Source of the DNA: Saccharothrix syringae | GTDB taxonomy: Bacteria; Actinomycetota; Actinomycetes; Mycobacteriales; Pseudonocardiaceae | NCBI RefSeq assembly: GCF_009498035.1 | Contig: NZ_CP034550.1 | Location: 372,001 to 436,000, forward strand | DNA: 64,000 bases | Reading direction: 5' to 3' | In this document: one piece after another, positions 26,269-33,796 of the stretch | Numbering within the stretch: position 1 is the stretch's first letter | How the letters are laid out: every line of letters starts with the position of its first letter | Made by a program: the position numbers and the translations under genes | Notes under the pieces: generated by a model | What the model was told of the DNA's origin: nothing | The model's database searches: none | Seen by the model: the letters and a program-made list of their open reading frames with translations, nothing else

Positions 26269-26333
26269 ACGTCTTCCCGCGCTTCCGCCTGCACGTGGAC
26301 CTGCGCTTGCAAGCATCAGCGATCTGTCGCTGA
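26265..26333 (+). CDS. 22-residue leader peptide ending in Cys-Arg, sulfur-gene type
   Basis: A tiny open frame starts at GTG 26265 with an ideal GGAGG site 5 bases upstream and overlaps the GntR stop (GTGA). Its C-terminal part reads RLHVDLRLQASAICR before the stop. This closely resembles the RxHVDL...S(A)xCR leader peptides that I recall upstream of sulfur-assimilation genes in actinomycetes, where translation of the terminal Cys codon senses cysteine supply. The codons TTG, CAA, GCA, TCA and TGT near the end are rare for this genome. About 100 bp separate it from the ferredoxin gene; that stretch holds a short CCCGGAAAACCCCG direct repeat and no other open frame. Confidence 0.7.
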   Translation: MNVFPRFRLHVDLRLQASAICR

Positions 26334-26434
26334 CCCCCTCCTGACCGACCACATCCCGAACTGACCCCTCGGGCGCTTCAGCCTGCCCGGAAAACCCCGC
26401 CCGGAAAACCCCGCCCCGAAACAGGAGCACACCC

Positions 26435-26662
26435 ATGCCCTTGGTCAACCAACGCGTCGACGTCCCGGTGACGATCGACGAATCCCTGTGCATCGAAGGC
26501 TGTCGGCTGTGCGTGGACATGTGCCCGCTCGACTCGCTGGCCATCCACCCGGAGACCGGCAAGGCCCACATGCACGTCGACGAGTGCTGGTACTGCGGCC
26601 CGTGCGCCGCGCGCTGCCCCACGGGCGCCGTCCACATCAACATGCCCTACCTGCTGCGGTGA
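26435..26662 (+). CDS. Two-cluster 4Fe-4S ferredoxin, AprB-like
   Basis: Ferredoxin of 75 aa with two cluster motifs: CIEGCRLCVDMCP (residues ~19-31, first spacing C-x3-C) and CWYCGPCAARCP (~49-60, regular C-x2-C-x2-C-x3-CP). The short, nearly all-ligand layout is like the N-terminal part of AprB, the beta subunit of APS reductase. Its likely partner is the flavoprotein encoded at the end of the operon, to which it would pass or from which it would take electrons. AGGAG lies 9 bases before the ATG. The solute-binding protein gene starts 11 bp after the stop. Confidence 0.88.
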   Translation: MPLVNQRVDVPVTIDESLCIEGCRLCVDMCPLDSLAIHPETGKAHMHVDECWYCGPCAARCPTGAVHINMPYLLR

Positions 26663-26673
26663 AAGGAGATCCG

Positions 26674-28017
26674 GTGCTGCGCAAGCTGACCGCCGTCACC
26701 GTGCTGCTCGCCGCCGCCGGGTGCGGTACGGGCTCCGCCGAGGGCGACGCCGTGCCCGTCGTCGTCGGCTACCAGTCCAAGACCATCAACACCGTCACCG
26801 CCGGCACCCTGCTGCGCGCGCAGGGCTACTTCGAGGAACGCCTCGGAGAACTCGGCCGGCGCACCGGCAAGAGGTACGAGGTGACCTGGCAGGACTACGA
26901 CACCGGCGCGCCCATCACCGCCCAGATGATCGCCGGCAAGATCGACATCGGGTCGATGGGCGACTACCCGCTGCTCATCAACGGCTCGCGCACCCAGGAC
27001 CAGGGCGACCAGGGCACCCGCATGGTCTCGGTGACCGGCTACAACGCGCGCGGCGCGCTCAACATGGTCGTCGTCCGCCCCGACTCGACCATCAAGACCC
27101 TGTCGGAACTCAAGGGGCGCAAGGTCTCCGCCAGCGTCGGCTCGGCCGGCCACGGCACGCTCGTCCGGGCCCTCGGCGGCGTCGGGGTGACCGTGGAGAA
27201 CCAGCAGCCGCAGGTGGGCGCCTCGGCGTTGCAGGGCGGCGGGGTCGACGCGCTGTCGCAGTTCGTCGCCTGGCCGGGCCAGCTGGTGTTCGCCCGCCAG
27301 GCCAAGCTGCTCTACGACGGCGCGGCGCTGGACCACCCGACCCTGCACGGCGTCGTGGTGCGCAAGCCGTTCGCCACCGCGCAGCCCGACGTGCTGCGGG
27401 AGTTCCTGCGCGCCCAGCTCGACGCCACGCGGTACCTGCACGAGAACCCCTTGGCGGCGGCCGAGACCGTGGCGCGGGCGACCGGCCTGCCCACCGAGGT
27501 CGTGTACCTCTACAACGGACCGAACGGCATCGCCACGTTCGACCTGTCGCTGAAGTCCGTGCTGCGGCAGGCGCTGCGCGACGACGTCCCGTTCCTCAAG
27601 TCCATCGGCAACATCGACGGGCTGGACGTGGACGCGTTCATCGACGACGGTCCCCTGAAGACGGTCGTCGAGTCCACCGAGGACACCGCCAACCCCGCGC
27701 GGATCACCGGCACCGACACCGCGTGCGGCGTCGAGGTGTCCGACCCGGCCACGGCGGGCGAGGCGTGGTTCGAGGGCGAGGCGGCCCCCCGGCCCGCGGC
27801 CACCCCGGAGTGCCTGCTCAAGCTCGTCAGGGCCACCGGCGCGAAGCTGCGCACCGCCTACGTCCCGGACGCGGAGACCGGCACCCGCTGGTTCGCCGAG
27901 CACGCGTTCTGGGTGCGGGAGGGCGGGAGGCTGCTGCCGTTCACCACCGAGGCGGCGGCGGAGCGGCACGGCGACGTGCTGACCTTCGCCCAGGCGCTGG
28001 ACGCGGTGGGGGCGTGA
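26674..28017 (+). CDS. SsuA/TauA-type solute-binding lipoprotein with a NosL-like C-terminal domain
   Basis: Binding protein of 447 aa. Lipobox AAGC at residues 13-16 predicts a surface lipoprotein. Residues ~25-340 form an NMT1/SsuA-like domain (GYQSKTINTVTAGTLLRAQGYFEE, AGKIDIGSMGDYPLLING, LKGRKVSASVGSAGHGTLVRAL) used for sulfonates, nitrate or taurine. Residues ~345-447 are extra and carry two Cys (DTACGVEV, TPECLLK), then AYVPDAETGTRWFAEHAFWV and PFTTEAAAERHGDVLTFAQAL, a pattern like the copper-chaperone NosL. GTG start has AAAGGAG 7 bases upstream. The stop overlaps the permease start. The substrate is unknown; the tail suggests metal or thiol chemistry. Confidence 0.85.
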   Translation: MLRKLTAVTVLLAAAGCGTGSAEGDAVPVVVGYQSKTINTVTAGTLLRAQGYFEERLGELGRRTGKRYEVTWQDYDTGAPITAQMIAGKIDIGSMGDYPLLINGSRTQDQGDQGTRMVSVTGYNARGALNMVVVRPDSTIKTLSELKGRKVSASVGSAGHGTLVRALGGVGVTVENQQPQVGASALQGGGVDALSQFVAWPGQLVFARQAKLLYDGAALDHPTLHGVVVRKPFATAQPDVLREFLRAQLDATRYLHENPLAAAETVARATGLPTEVVYLYNGPNGIATFDLSLKSVLRQALRDDVPFLKSIGNIDGLDVDAFIDDGPLKTVVESTEDTANPARITGTDTACGVEVSDPATAGEAWFEGEAAPRPAATPECLLKLVRATGAKLRTAYVPDAETGTRWFAEHAFWVREGGRLLPFTTEAAAERHGDVLTFAQALDAVGA

Positions 28018-28787
28018 TGGCCGGGCGCTGGGTGCTGCGGCCGGCCTCGCTGGCCGCGGGGCTGCTGCTGTGGCAGGTGCTGACCGCCACGGGCGCGCGG
28101 GTCTGGCTGCGGTTCGACCAGCTGCCGACCGTGGTGGAGGTCGCGCAGCGGTTCGCGGTCCAGGTGGTGCTGCCCGAGTTCCACCAGGACCTGGCCAGCA
28201 GCCTGGGCCGGATCGGCGCCGGGTTCTCGCTGGCGGCGCTGCTGGGCACCGCGCTGGGCGTGGCGGTGGCGCGGTCGCGGCTGCTCAACGACCTGCTCGG
28301 GCCGCTGCTGGAGGTGGCGCGGCCCATCCCGGCGATCGCGCTGGTGCCGATCGCGATCCTGCTGTTCCCCACCGACGAGCAGGGCATCGTGTTCATCACC
28401 TTCGTCGCCGCCTTCTTCCCGATCCTGGTCAGCACCAGGCACGCCGTGCGGGCGCTGCCGACCATCTGGGAGGACGCGATCCGCACCATGGGCGGCAACC
28501 GCCGCCAGGTGCTGACCAGGGTGGTGCTGCCGGGCACGCTGCCCGGCGTGTTCGGCGGCCTGTCGGTCGGCGTGGGCGTGTCGTGGATCTGCGTGATCTC
28601 CGCCGAGATGATCTCCGGCCGGTTCGGCGTCGGCTACCGCACCTGGCAGGCGTACACGGTGGTGGACTACCCGGGCGTGGTCGTCGGCATGGTCACCATC
28701 GGCCTGCTCGGCTGGCTCACCTCGGCCGCGGTGGAGCTGCTGGGCCGCCGCGCCACCCGCTGGCTGCCGAGGGAGGCGCGGGCGTGA
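28017..28787 (+). CDS. SsuC/TauC-type ABC permease
   Basis: Permease of 256 aa with about six membrane segments and the loop EDAIRTMGGNRRQVLTRVVLPGTLPGVFGG that binds the ATPase. Typical family text is PLLEVARPIPAIALVPIAILLF and VSWICVISAEMISGRFGVGYRTWQ. It belongs to the nitrate/sulfonate/taurine group. The start codon shares one base with the binding-protein stop, and the stop overlaps the ATPase GTG (GTGA), so the transporter is one translational unit. Confidence 0.9.
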   Translation: MAGRWVLRPASLAAGLLLWQVLTATGARVWLRFDQLPTVVEVAQRFAVQVVLPEFHQDLASSLGRIGAGFSLAALLGTALGVAVARSRLLNDLLGPLLEVARPIPAIALVPIAILLFPTDEQGIVFITFVAAFFPILVSTRHAVRALPTIWEDAIRTMGGNRRQVLTRVVLPGTLPGVFGGLSVGVGVSWICVISAEMISGRFGVGYRTWQAYTVVDYPGVVVGMVTIGLLGWLTSAAVELLGRRATRWLPREARA

Positions 28788-29449
28788 GCGTGGTGATCGA
28801 GGGGCTGACCGCGGGCTACGGCCGCACGCCCGTGCTGCGCGACCTGGACCTGGTCGTGGCGCCCGGCGAGCTGCTGGTGGTGGCCGGGCCGTCCGGGTGC
28901 GGCAAGTCGACGCTGCTGCGCGCGGTGGCGGGCCTGCTGCCCATCACCGCGGGCCGGGTCCTGGTGGACGGCGAGCCGGTGCGCGGCACGTCCCGGGACC
29001 GCGCCGTGGTGTTCCAGGAGGACGGCCTGCTGCCGTGGCGCAACGCCCTGCGCAACGTCGAGCTGCCGCTGGCGCTGGGCGGCGTGGGCCGCCCGGAGCG
29101 GCGGGCGCGGGCGCGGGCGTGGCTGGCCCGGGTGGGCCTGGCGGACTTCGAGCGGTACCTGCCGCGCGAGCTGTCCGGCGGCATGCGGCAGCGCGTGCAG
29201 CTGGCCCGCACGCTCGCGCAGGGGCCGAAGCTGGTGCTGATGGACGAGCCGTTCGGCGCGCTGGACGCGCAGACCCGGGCGGCGATGCAGGAGTTGGTGG
29301 TCGAGGTGCTGCGGGAGACGGGGACGACGACGATCTTCGTGACGCACGACGTGGACGAGGCCGTGCGGCTGGGCGACCGGGTGGTCGTGCTGGGCGCGGG
29401 CGAGGTCGACGTGCGGCGCGAGGCGATCCTGGCGGCGGTGATGGGCTGA
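28784..29449 (+). CDS. SsuB/TauB-type ABC ATPase
   Basis: ATPase of 221 aa with Walker A GPSGCGKST, Q-loop VVFQEDGLLPWRNALRN (the LLPW form is typical of nitrate/sulfonate importers), signature LSGGMRQRVQLARTL, Walker B LVLMDEPFGALD and switch FVTHDVDEAV. The GTG start overlaps the permease stop, and the stop shares one base with the flavoprotein ATG. It energises import of the unknown substrate. Confidence 0.92.
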   Translation: MSVVIEGLTAGYGRTPVLRDLDLVVAPGELLVVAGPSGCGKSTLLRAVAGLLPITAGRVLVDGEPVRGTSRDRAVVFQEDGLLPWRNALRNVELPLALGGVGRPERRARARAWLARVGLADFERYLPRELSGGMRQRVQLARTLAQGPKLVLMDEPFGALDAQTRAAMQELVVEVLRETGTTTIFVTHDVDEAVRLGDRVVVLGAGEVDVRREAILAAVMG

Positions 29450-32076
29450 TGACCGCTTTCCAGGCACCGCAGCCCGCGGACCGGGTGGAGCTGTCCTGCG
29501 ACGTGCTGGTGATCGGCGGCGGCACGGCGGGCTCGATGGCCGCCATCACCGCCGCCGAGCACGGCCGGGACGTGCTGCTGCTGGAGAAGGCGCACGTCCG
29601 GCACTCCGGCGCGCTGGCCATGGGCATGGACGGGGTGAACAACGCGGTCATCCCCGGCAAGGCCGCGCCGCGCGACTACGTCGCCGAGATCACCCGCGCC
29701 AACGACGGCATCGTCGACCAGCGCACCGTGATGCAGACCGCGACCCGCGGCTTCGCCATGGTGCAGCGGCTGGAGCGGTACGGGGTGAAGTTCGAGAAGG
29801 ACGAGGCGGGGGAGTACCACGTCCGGCAGGTCCACCGGTCCGGCAGCTACGTGCTGCCGATGCCCGAGGGCAAGGACGTCAAGAAGGTGCTCTACCGGGT
29901 GATGCGGGAGCGCCGGATGCGCGAGCGGATCACCATCGAGAACCGGGTCATGCCGGTGCGCGTGCTCGTCTCCGGCGGCCGCGCGGTCGGCGCGGCCGGG
30001 TTCAACACCCGCACCGGCGAGTTCGTGGTGGTCTCCGCGGGCGCGGTCGTGCTGGCCACCGGCGCGTGCGGCCGGCTGGGCCTGCCCGCCAGCGGCTACC
30101 TCTACGGCACCTACGAGAACCCCACCAACGCCGGCGACGGCTACTCGATGGCCTACCACGCGGGCGCCGAGCTGTCGGGCATCGAGTGCTTCCAGGTCAA
30201 CCCGCTGATCAAGGACTACAACGGCCCGGCGTGCGCGTACGTCGGCAACCCGTTCGGCGCCTACCAGGTCAACGCCGAGGGGGAGCGGTTCGTCGACTGC
30301 GACTACTGGTCCGGGCAGATGATGGCCGAGGTGGCCGCCGAGATCGCCTCCGCGCGCGGCCCGGTCTACCTCAAGACCACGCACCTGCCCGAGGAGTCGG
30401 TGGCGGCGCTGGAGACGATCCTGCACACCACCGAGCGGCCCACCCGCGGCACGTTCCACGCCGGCCGCGGCCGGGACTACCGCACCCACGACGTGGAGAT
30501 GCACATCTCCGAGATCGGCCTGTGCGGCGGCCACTCCGCCAGCGGCGTGTGGGTGGACGAGAACGGCCTGACCACCGTGCCCGGCCTGTACGCGGCGGGC
30601 GACCTGGCGTGCGTGCCGCACAACTACATGCTCGGCGCGTTCGTGTTCGGCGACCTGGCGGGCGCGCACGCGTCGACCCACCTCGGCGACCGCGTCCCGC
30701 TGCCGGAGGACCAGGTCGGGCAGGCCCACGAGCTGGTCTACCGGCCGCTGCGCAACCCGGACGGGCCGCCGCAGCCGCAGGTCGAGTACAAGCTGCGGCG
30801 GCTGGTCAACGACTACGTGGCCCCGCCCAAGAGCGGCACCAGGCTGGAGCTGGCGCTGGAGGCGTTCGTGCGGATGGGGGCCGAGGTCGAGGGCATGGGC
30901 GCGCGCACCCCGCACGAGCTGATGCGGTGCGCCGAGGTGACGTTCATCCGGGACTGCGCCGAGCTGGCCGCGCACGCGTCGCTGACCCGGACCGAGAGCC
31001 GCTGGGGCCTCTACCACGACCGCGTCGACCTGCCCGGGCGCGACGACGAGTCGTGGTTCCACCACCTCAACGTGCGCAAGGGGGCGGACGGGCGGGCCGA
31101 GTTCGTCAAGCGGCCGGTGCACCCGTACCTGGTGCCGGTGGAGGGTTTCACGCCGCCGCCCGGCGAGGTGGAGGTGCTGGCCGGCCGCGAGGTGCGGGTG
31201 GCCGGGACCCGGGTCGTCGAGGCGGGGCGGCGGACCGCGGACTCGCCGCGGCTGCTGGAGCTGCTGGCGCTCACCGACACCCGGCCCGAGCTGGCGGTGG
31301 TCACGCCGTACCTGCGCGACGACGACCCGGTCGTGCGGCGGGCCGCGGTGGCGCTGCTGACCGAGGTGGTGCCCGCCGGGTTCGAGTTCGCCCTGGTGGA
31401 GGCCATGGCGGACGACGACCCGTCGGTGCGCGAGGCGGCGGGCGCGAGCCTGCGCGAGCTGGTGGAGATCGTGCCGCCGGGCGAGGCGCTGCGCGAGGCC
31501 CTGGAGCGGTCACCGCACCGCGCCGCGGCGCTGGAGGTGCTGTGGGCGTTGAAGCTGGGCACCGAGGCGACCTACGCGGCCGCGCTGGCCGACCCGGCGC
31601 CCGCGGTGCGGGCCGGGGCGGTGCGCGGCCTGGTGGCCGTGCGGGCGGCCGACGCGCTGGCCGCGGGCGCGGACGACCCGGAGCGCGAGCTGCGCGTGCT
31701 GACCGCCAGGGGCCTGGGCACCCTGCGCGCGCGACCCGACGTGCTGGTCCGGCTCGCGCACGACCCCGACCCGCTGGTGCGCGCCGCCGCCCTGGAGTCC
31801 GGCGCGGGCTTCGCCGAGCTGCGCGGACCGGCCGCCGCGGCGCTGCGCGACCCGGAGTGGCGGGTGCGCGTGGGCGCGGCGTGGGCGGTCGGGGACGCCG
31901 ACGCGGTGATCGGGCTGCTGGCCGACGGGAACCTCGATGTTAGGAAGGCGGCCGTGCGGGTACTCCACGCCTGGGCCGACAGGCCCGCGGTCGTTGCTGC
32001 TCTGGGAAGAGCACTCGGTGACTCGGATGCCGATGTACGGGCGTACGCGCGGCAGGCCCTCCAGGAGGGCGGCTGA
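29449..32076 (+). CDS. AprA/FrdA-like FAD flavoprotein fused to HEAT repeats
   Basis: Protein of 875 aa. Residues ~15-590 form a flavoprotein of the fumarate reductase/succinate dehydrogenase/APS reductase class: FAD motif VIGGGTAGSMAA (residues ~21-32), GALAMGMDGVNNAV, DGYSMAYHAGAELSGIECFQVNPL, and GLYAAGDLACVPHNYMLGAFVFG near the second FAD-contact region. Residues ~598-875 are ~31-residue alpha-helical HEAT-like repeats (DDDPVVRRAAVALL, DDDPSVREAAGASL, DPDPLVRAAALESG, DGNLDVRKAAVRVL). HEAT repeats bind proteins, so they may dock the ferredoxin or binding protein. No signal peptide is seen, so it is cytoplasmic. It is coupled to the transporter; a two-cluster ferredoxin is in the same operon. 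Reaction unknown. Confidence 0.88.
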   Translation: MTAFQAPQPADRVELSCDVLVIGGGTAGSMAAITAAEHGRDVLLLEKAHVRHSGALAMGMDGVNNAVIPGKAAPRDYVAEITRANDGIVDQRTVMQTATRGFAMVQRLERYGVKFEKDEAGEYHVRQVHRSGSYVLPMPEGKDVKKVLYRVMRERRMRERITIENRVMPVRVLVSGGRAVGAAGFNTRTGEFVVVSAGAVVLATGACGRLGLPASGYLYGTYENPTNAGDGYSMAYHAGAELSGIECFQVNPLIKDYNGPACAYVGNPFGAYQVNAEGERFVDCDYWSGQMMAEVAAEIASARGPVYLKTTHLPEESVAALETILHTTERPTRGTFHAGRGRDYRTHDVEMHISEIGLCGGHSASGVWVDENGLTTVPGLYAAGDLACVPHNYMLGAFVFGDLAGAHASTHLGDRVPLPEDQVGQAHELVYRPLRNPDGPPQPQVEYKLRRLVNDYVAPPKSGTRLELALEAFVRMGAEVEGMGARTPHELMRCAEVTFIRDCAELAAHASLTRTESRWGLYHDRVDLPGRDDESWFHHLNVRKGADGRAEFVKRPVHPYLVPVEGFTPPPGEVEVLAGREVRVAGTRVVEAGRRTADSPRLLELLALTDTRPELAVVTPYLRDDDPVVRRAAVALLTEVVPAGFEFALVEAMADDDPSVREAAGASLRELVEIVPPGEALREALERSPHRAAALEVLWALKLGTEATYAAALADPAPAVRAGAVRGLVAVRAADALAAGADDPERELRVLTARGLGTLRARPDVLVRLAHDPDPLVRAAALESGAGFAELRGPAAAALRDPEWRVRVGAAWAVGDADAVIGLLADGNLDVRKAAVRVLHAWADRPAVVAALGRALGDSDADVRAYARQALQEGG

Positions 32077-32098
32077 CCGCGCTCCCCGGCGTGCCCGA

Positions 32099-33565
32099 TT
32101 ACGCGGAGCGGGTCACCTCGTCCAGCGCGTCCTCCACCGACTGGTCCAGCCGGGGCGCGGGCAGGAGCCGGACCTCGCCGGCCGCCACCCGCACCTGGTT
32201 GCGGCCGTTCTCCTTGGCGGCGTAGAGCGCCGCGTCGGCGTAGTGCTGGGCGTCGCTCAGGCACTCGCCGTGCTCGGGCAGCACCGCCACGCCGATGGAC
32301 GCGGAGATGGCGCGCACCTCCTGGTCGTCCCCGGTCAGCGGCAGGTTGCGGCCGCGCAGGGTCACCGTGTTGCGGTACTTGTCCGTGGTCACCACGGACA
32401 TCTCGCCGATCGCCTCGCGCACCCGCTCGGCGATGGCGGTGCCCTGCGCCAGGCCGGTGTCGGCGAGGACCACGACGAACTCCTCGCCGCCGTCGCGCCC
32501 GGCCACGTCGCCCGGCCGCAGCTTCTCCCGCAGGATGCGGCCCACCTCGGCCAGCACCGCGTTGCCCGCCGGGTGGCCCCAGGTGTCGTTGATCCGCTTG
32601 AAGTGGTCCAGGTCGATGGCCAGCACCGTCACCGGCTGGTTGTCGTGCCGGCAGCGCTCGGTGAGCCGGTGGGCGTACTCGGCCAGGCCGTTGGTGTTGA
32701 GCAGCCCGGTCCGGTAGTCGGTGTGCGCGTCCTCGGTGAGCCGCGCGTGCAGCTGCTCCTGCTCGCGCAGCAGCCGCTCCAGGTGCGCCCGCCGCTCCGC
32801 GGCGCGGTAGAGCAGCGAGTTGACCAGGATCACCGGGAACACCAGCAGCAGCGGGCCCACCCAGTGCGTGGTCATCAGCATGCCGAGCATGGCGCCCGCG
32901 CCGAGCGTGGACAGCTCCAGCATGTTGTCCGTCCGCGAGCCCAGGAACTCCTTGATCCGGGTGTGCGGGGTGACGATCTTCAGCGCGACCGCGATGTTCA
33001 TGCCCTGCGCGCCCCAGTTGACCACCGCGGCGCCGATGAGCACCAGCACCAGGCACAGGTCGGGCACCACGTGGCCGGTGGCGATCAGGGACGCGCCGGA
33101 CAGGTGCACCACGGCCCCGCCCAGCATGGTGCCGCCGAGGATGCTCGCGGTGGAGAACACGAACCGGTGCGGCTGCCGCCGCGCGATCGGCTGGATGAGG
33201 ATGCGCATCCAGATCGTGGCCAGCACGGCCAGGGCGCCGGGCAGCGCGATGGCGGCGGCGAACGTCCAGACCGACGTGAGGTCGATGTGCGGGCCCGACG
33301 ACTCGTCGCGCCGCGACTCCTCGGCCCGGCGCACGATCATCAGGTGCACGGTGATCGCGAACATCACCGCGGCGAACCGCAGCCAGTCCGCGTCGCCCAC
33401 CGAGTCGACCGAGGTCAGCAGCCAGAGGGCGGCCGCGGCCACGACCGATTCGACGACGAGGAAGTACGTCAGGGCGGCAGGCCGGAGGGACCACAGGTCC
33501 CACTTCCCGATCGGGGTCCAGCCGACTGCCCCAGGCGCCTTCCGGTCAGTCAAACTGTTCTTCAC
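32099..33565 (-). CDS. Membrane-bound diguanylate cyclase (GGDEF)
   Basis: Protein of ~488 aa that should make c-di-GMP. The N-terminal ~240 residues contain about six to eight hydrophobic segments; residues ~250-270 are a charged helix, and the C-terminal GGDEF domain starts at HTDYRTGLLNTNGL. The active site is GGEEF (GRDGGEEFVVV) and an RxxD inhibitory site (RPGD) stands five residues before it, so feedback inhibition is likely. No EAL domain follows. GTG 33565 was chosen since it overlaps the stop of a possible upstream small gene (GTGA); TTG 33568 is the alternative. It converges with the flavoprotein gene, leaving 22 bp. Confidence 0.9.
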   Translation of the reverse strand: MKNSLTDRKAPGAVGWTPIGKWDLWSLRPAALTYFLVVESVVAAAALWLLTSVDSVGDADWLRFAAVMFAITVHLMIVRRAEESRRDESSGPHIDLTSVWTFAAAIALPGALAVLATIWMRILIQPIARRQPHRFVFSTASILGGTMLGGAVVHLSGASLIATGHVVPDLCLVLVLIGAAVVNWGAQGMNIAVALKIVTPHTRIKEFLGSRTDNMLELSTLGAGAMLGMLMTTHWVGPLLLVFPVILVNSLLYRAAERRAHLERLLREQEQLHARLTEDAHTDYRTGLLNTNGLAEYAHRLTERCRHDNQPVTVLAIDLDHFKRINDTWGHPAGNAVLAEVGRILREKLRPGDVAGRDGGEEFVVVLADTGLAQGTAIAERVREAIGEMSVVTTDKYRNTVTLRGRNLPLTGDDQEVRAISASIGVAVLPEHGECLSDAQHYADAALYAAKENGRNQVRVAAGEVRLLPAPRLDQSVEDALDEVTRSA

Positions 33566-33675
33566 CAAGACCCCCTAGCCTCTGCGCGGCTTCGCATCGC
33601 GAACGCCGTTCGCAGCCGCACGTCGGTGCTCGGGACGCGCTCCGAGGAGGTGTTCGCCATGCGCAACCGCGACAT
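33562..33675 (-). CDS. Possible 37-aa small protein coupled to the diguanylate cyclase
   Basis: ATG 33675 has a good ribosome site (GAAAGGTGG) 6 bases upstream, and the frame ends in TGA inside the GTG of the cyclase gene (GTGA). The peptide begins MSRLRMANTSSERVP and is Arg/Ser-rich with net positive charge and no membrane segment. No family is recognised. The start-stop overlap and ribosome site support translation, at least as a device to couple initiation of the cyclase. Confidence 0.45.
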   Translation of the reverse strand: MSRLRMANTSSERVPSTDVRLRTAFAMRSRAEARGSW

Positions 33676-33796
33676 GTGAAGCCACCTTTCACTCCATCGT
33701 CCCGGACCGAGTGTTCACCGTACGTGCCCGCTGTCTAGCGGGCCGCAGCCGAGGGGCCCTTCATGTTTGACAATCGCGATATGTGATGGCTCCGTT

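Noticed and set aside
29449..32076. Calling the flavoprotein a true APS reductase or fumarate reductase
   Set aside because: I could not assign the diagnostic active-site residues of either enzyme with confidence, so only the class is given.
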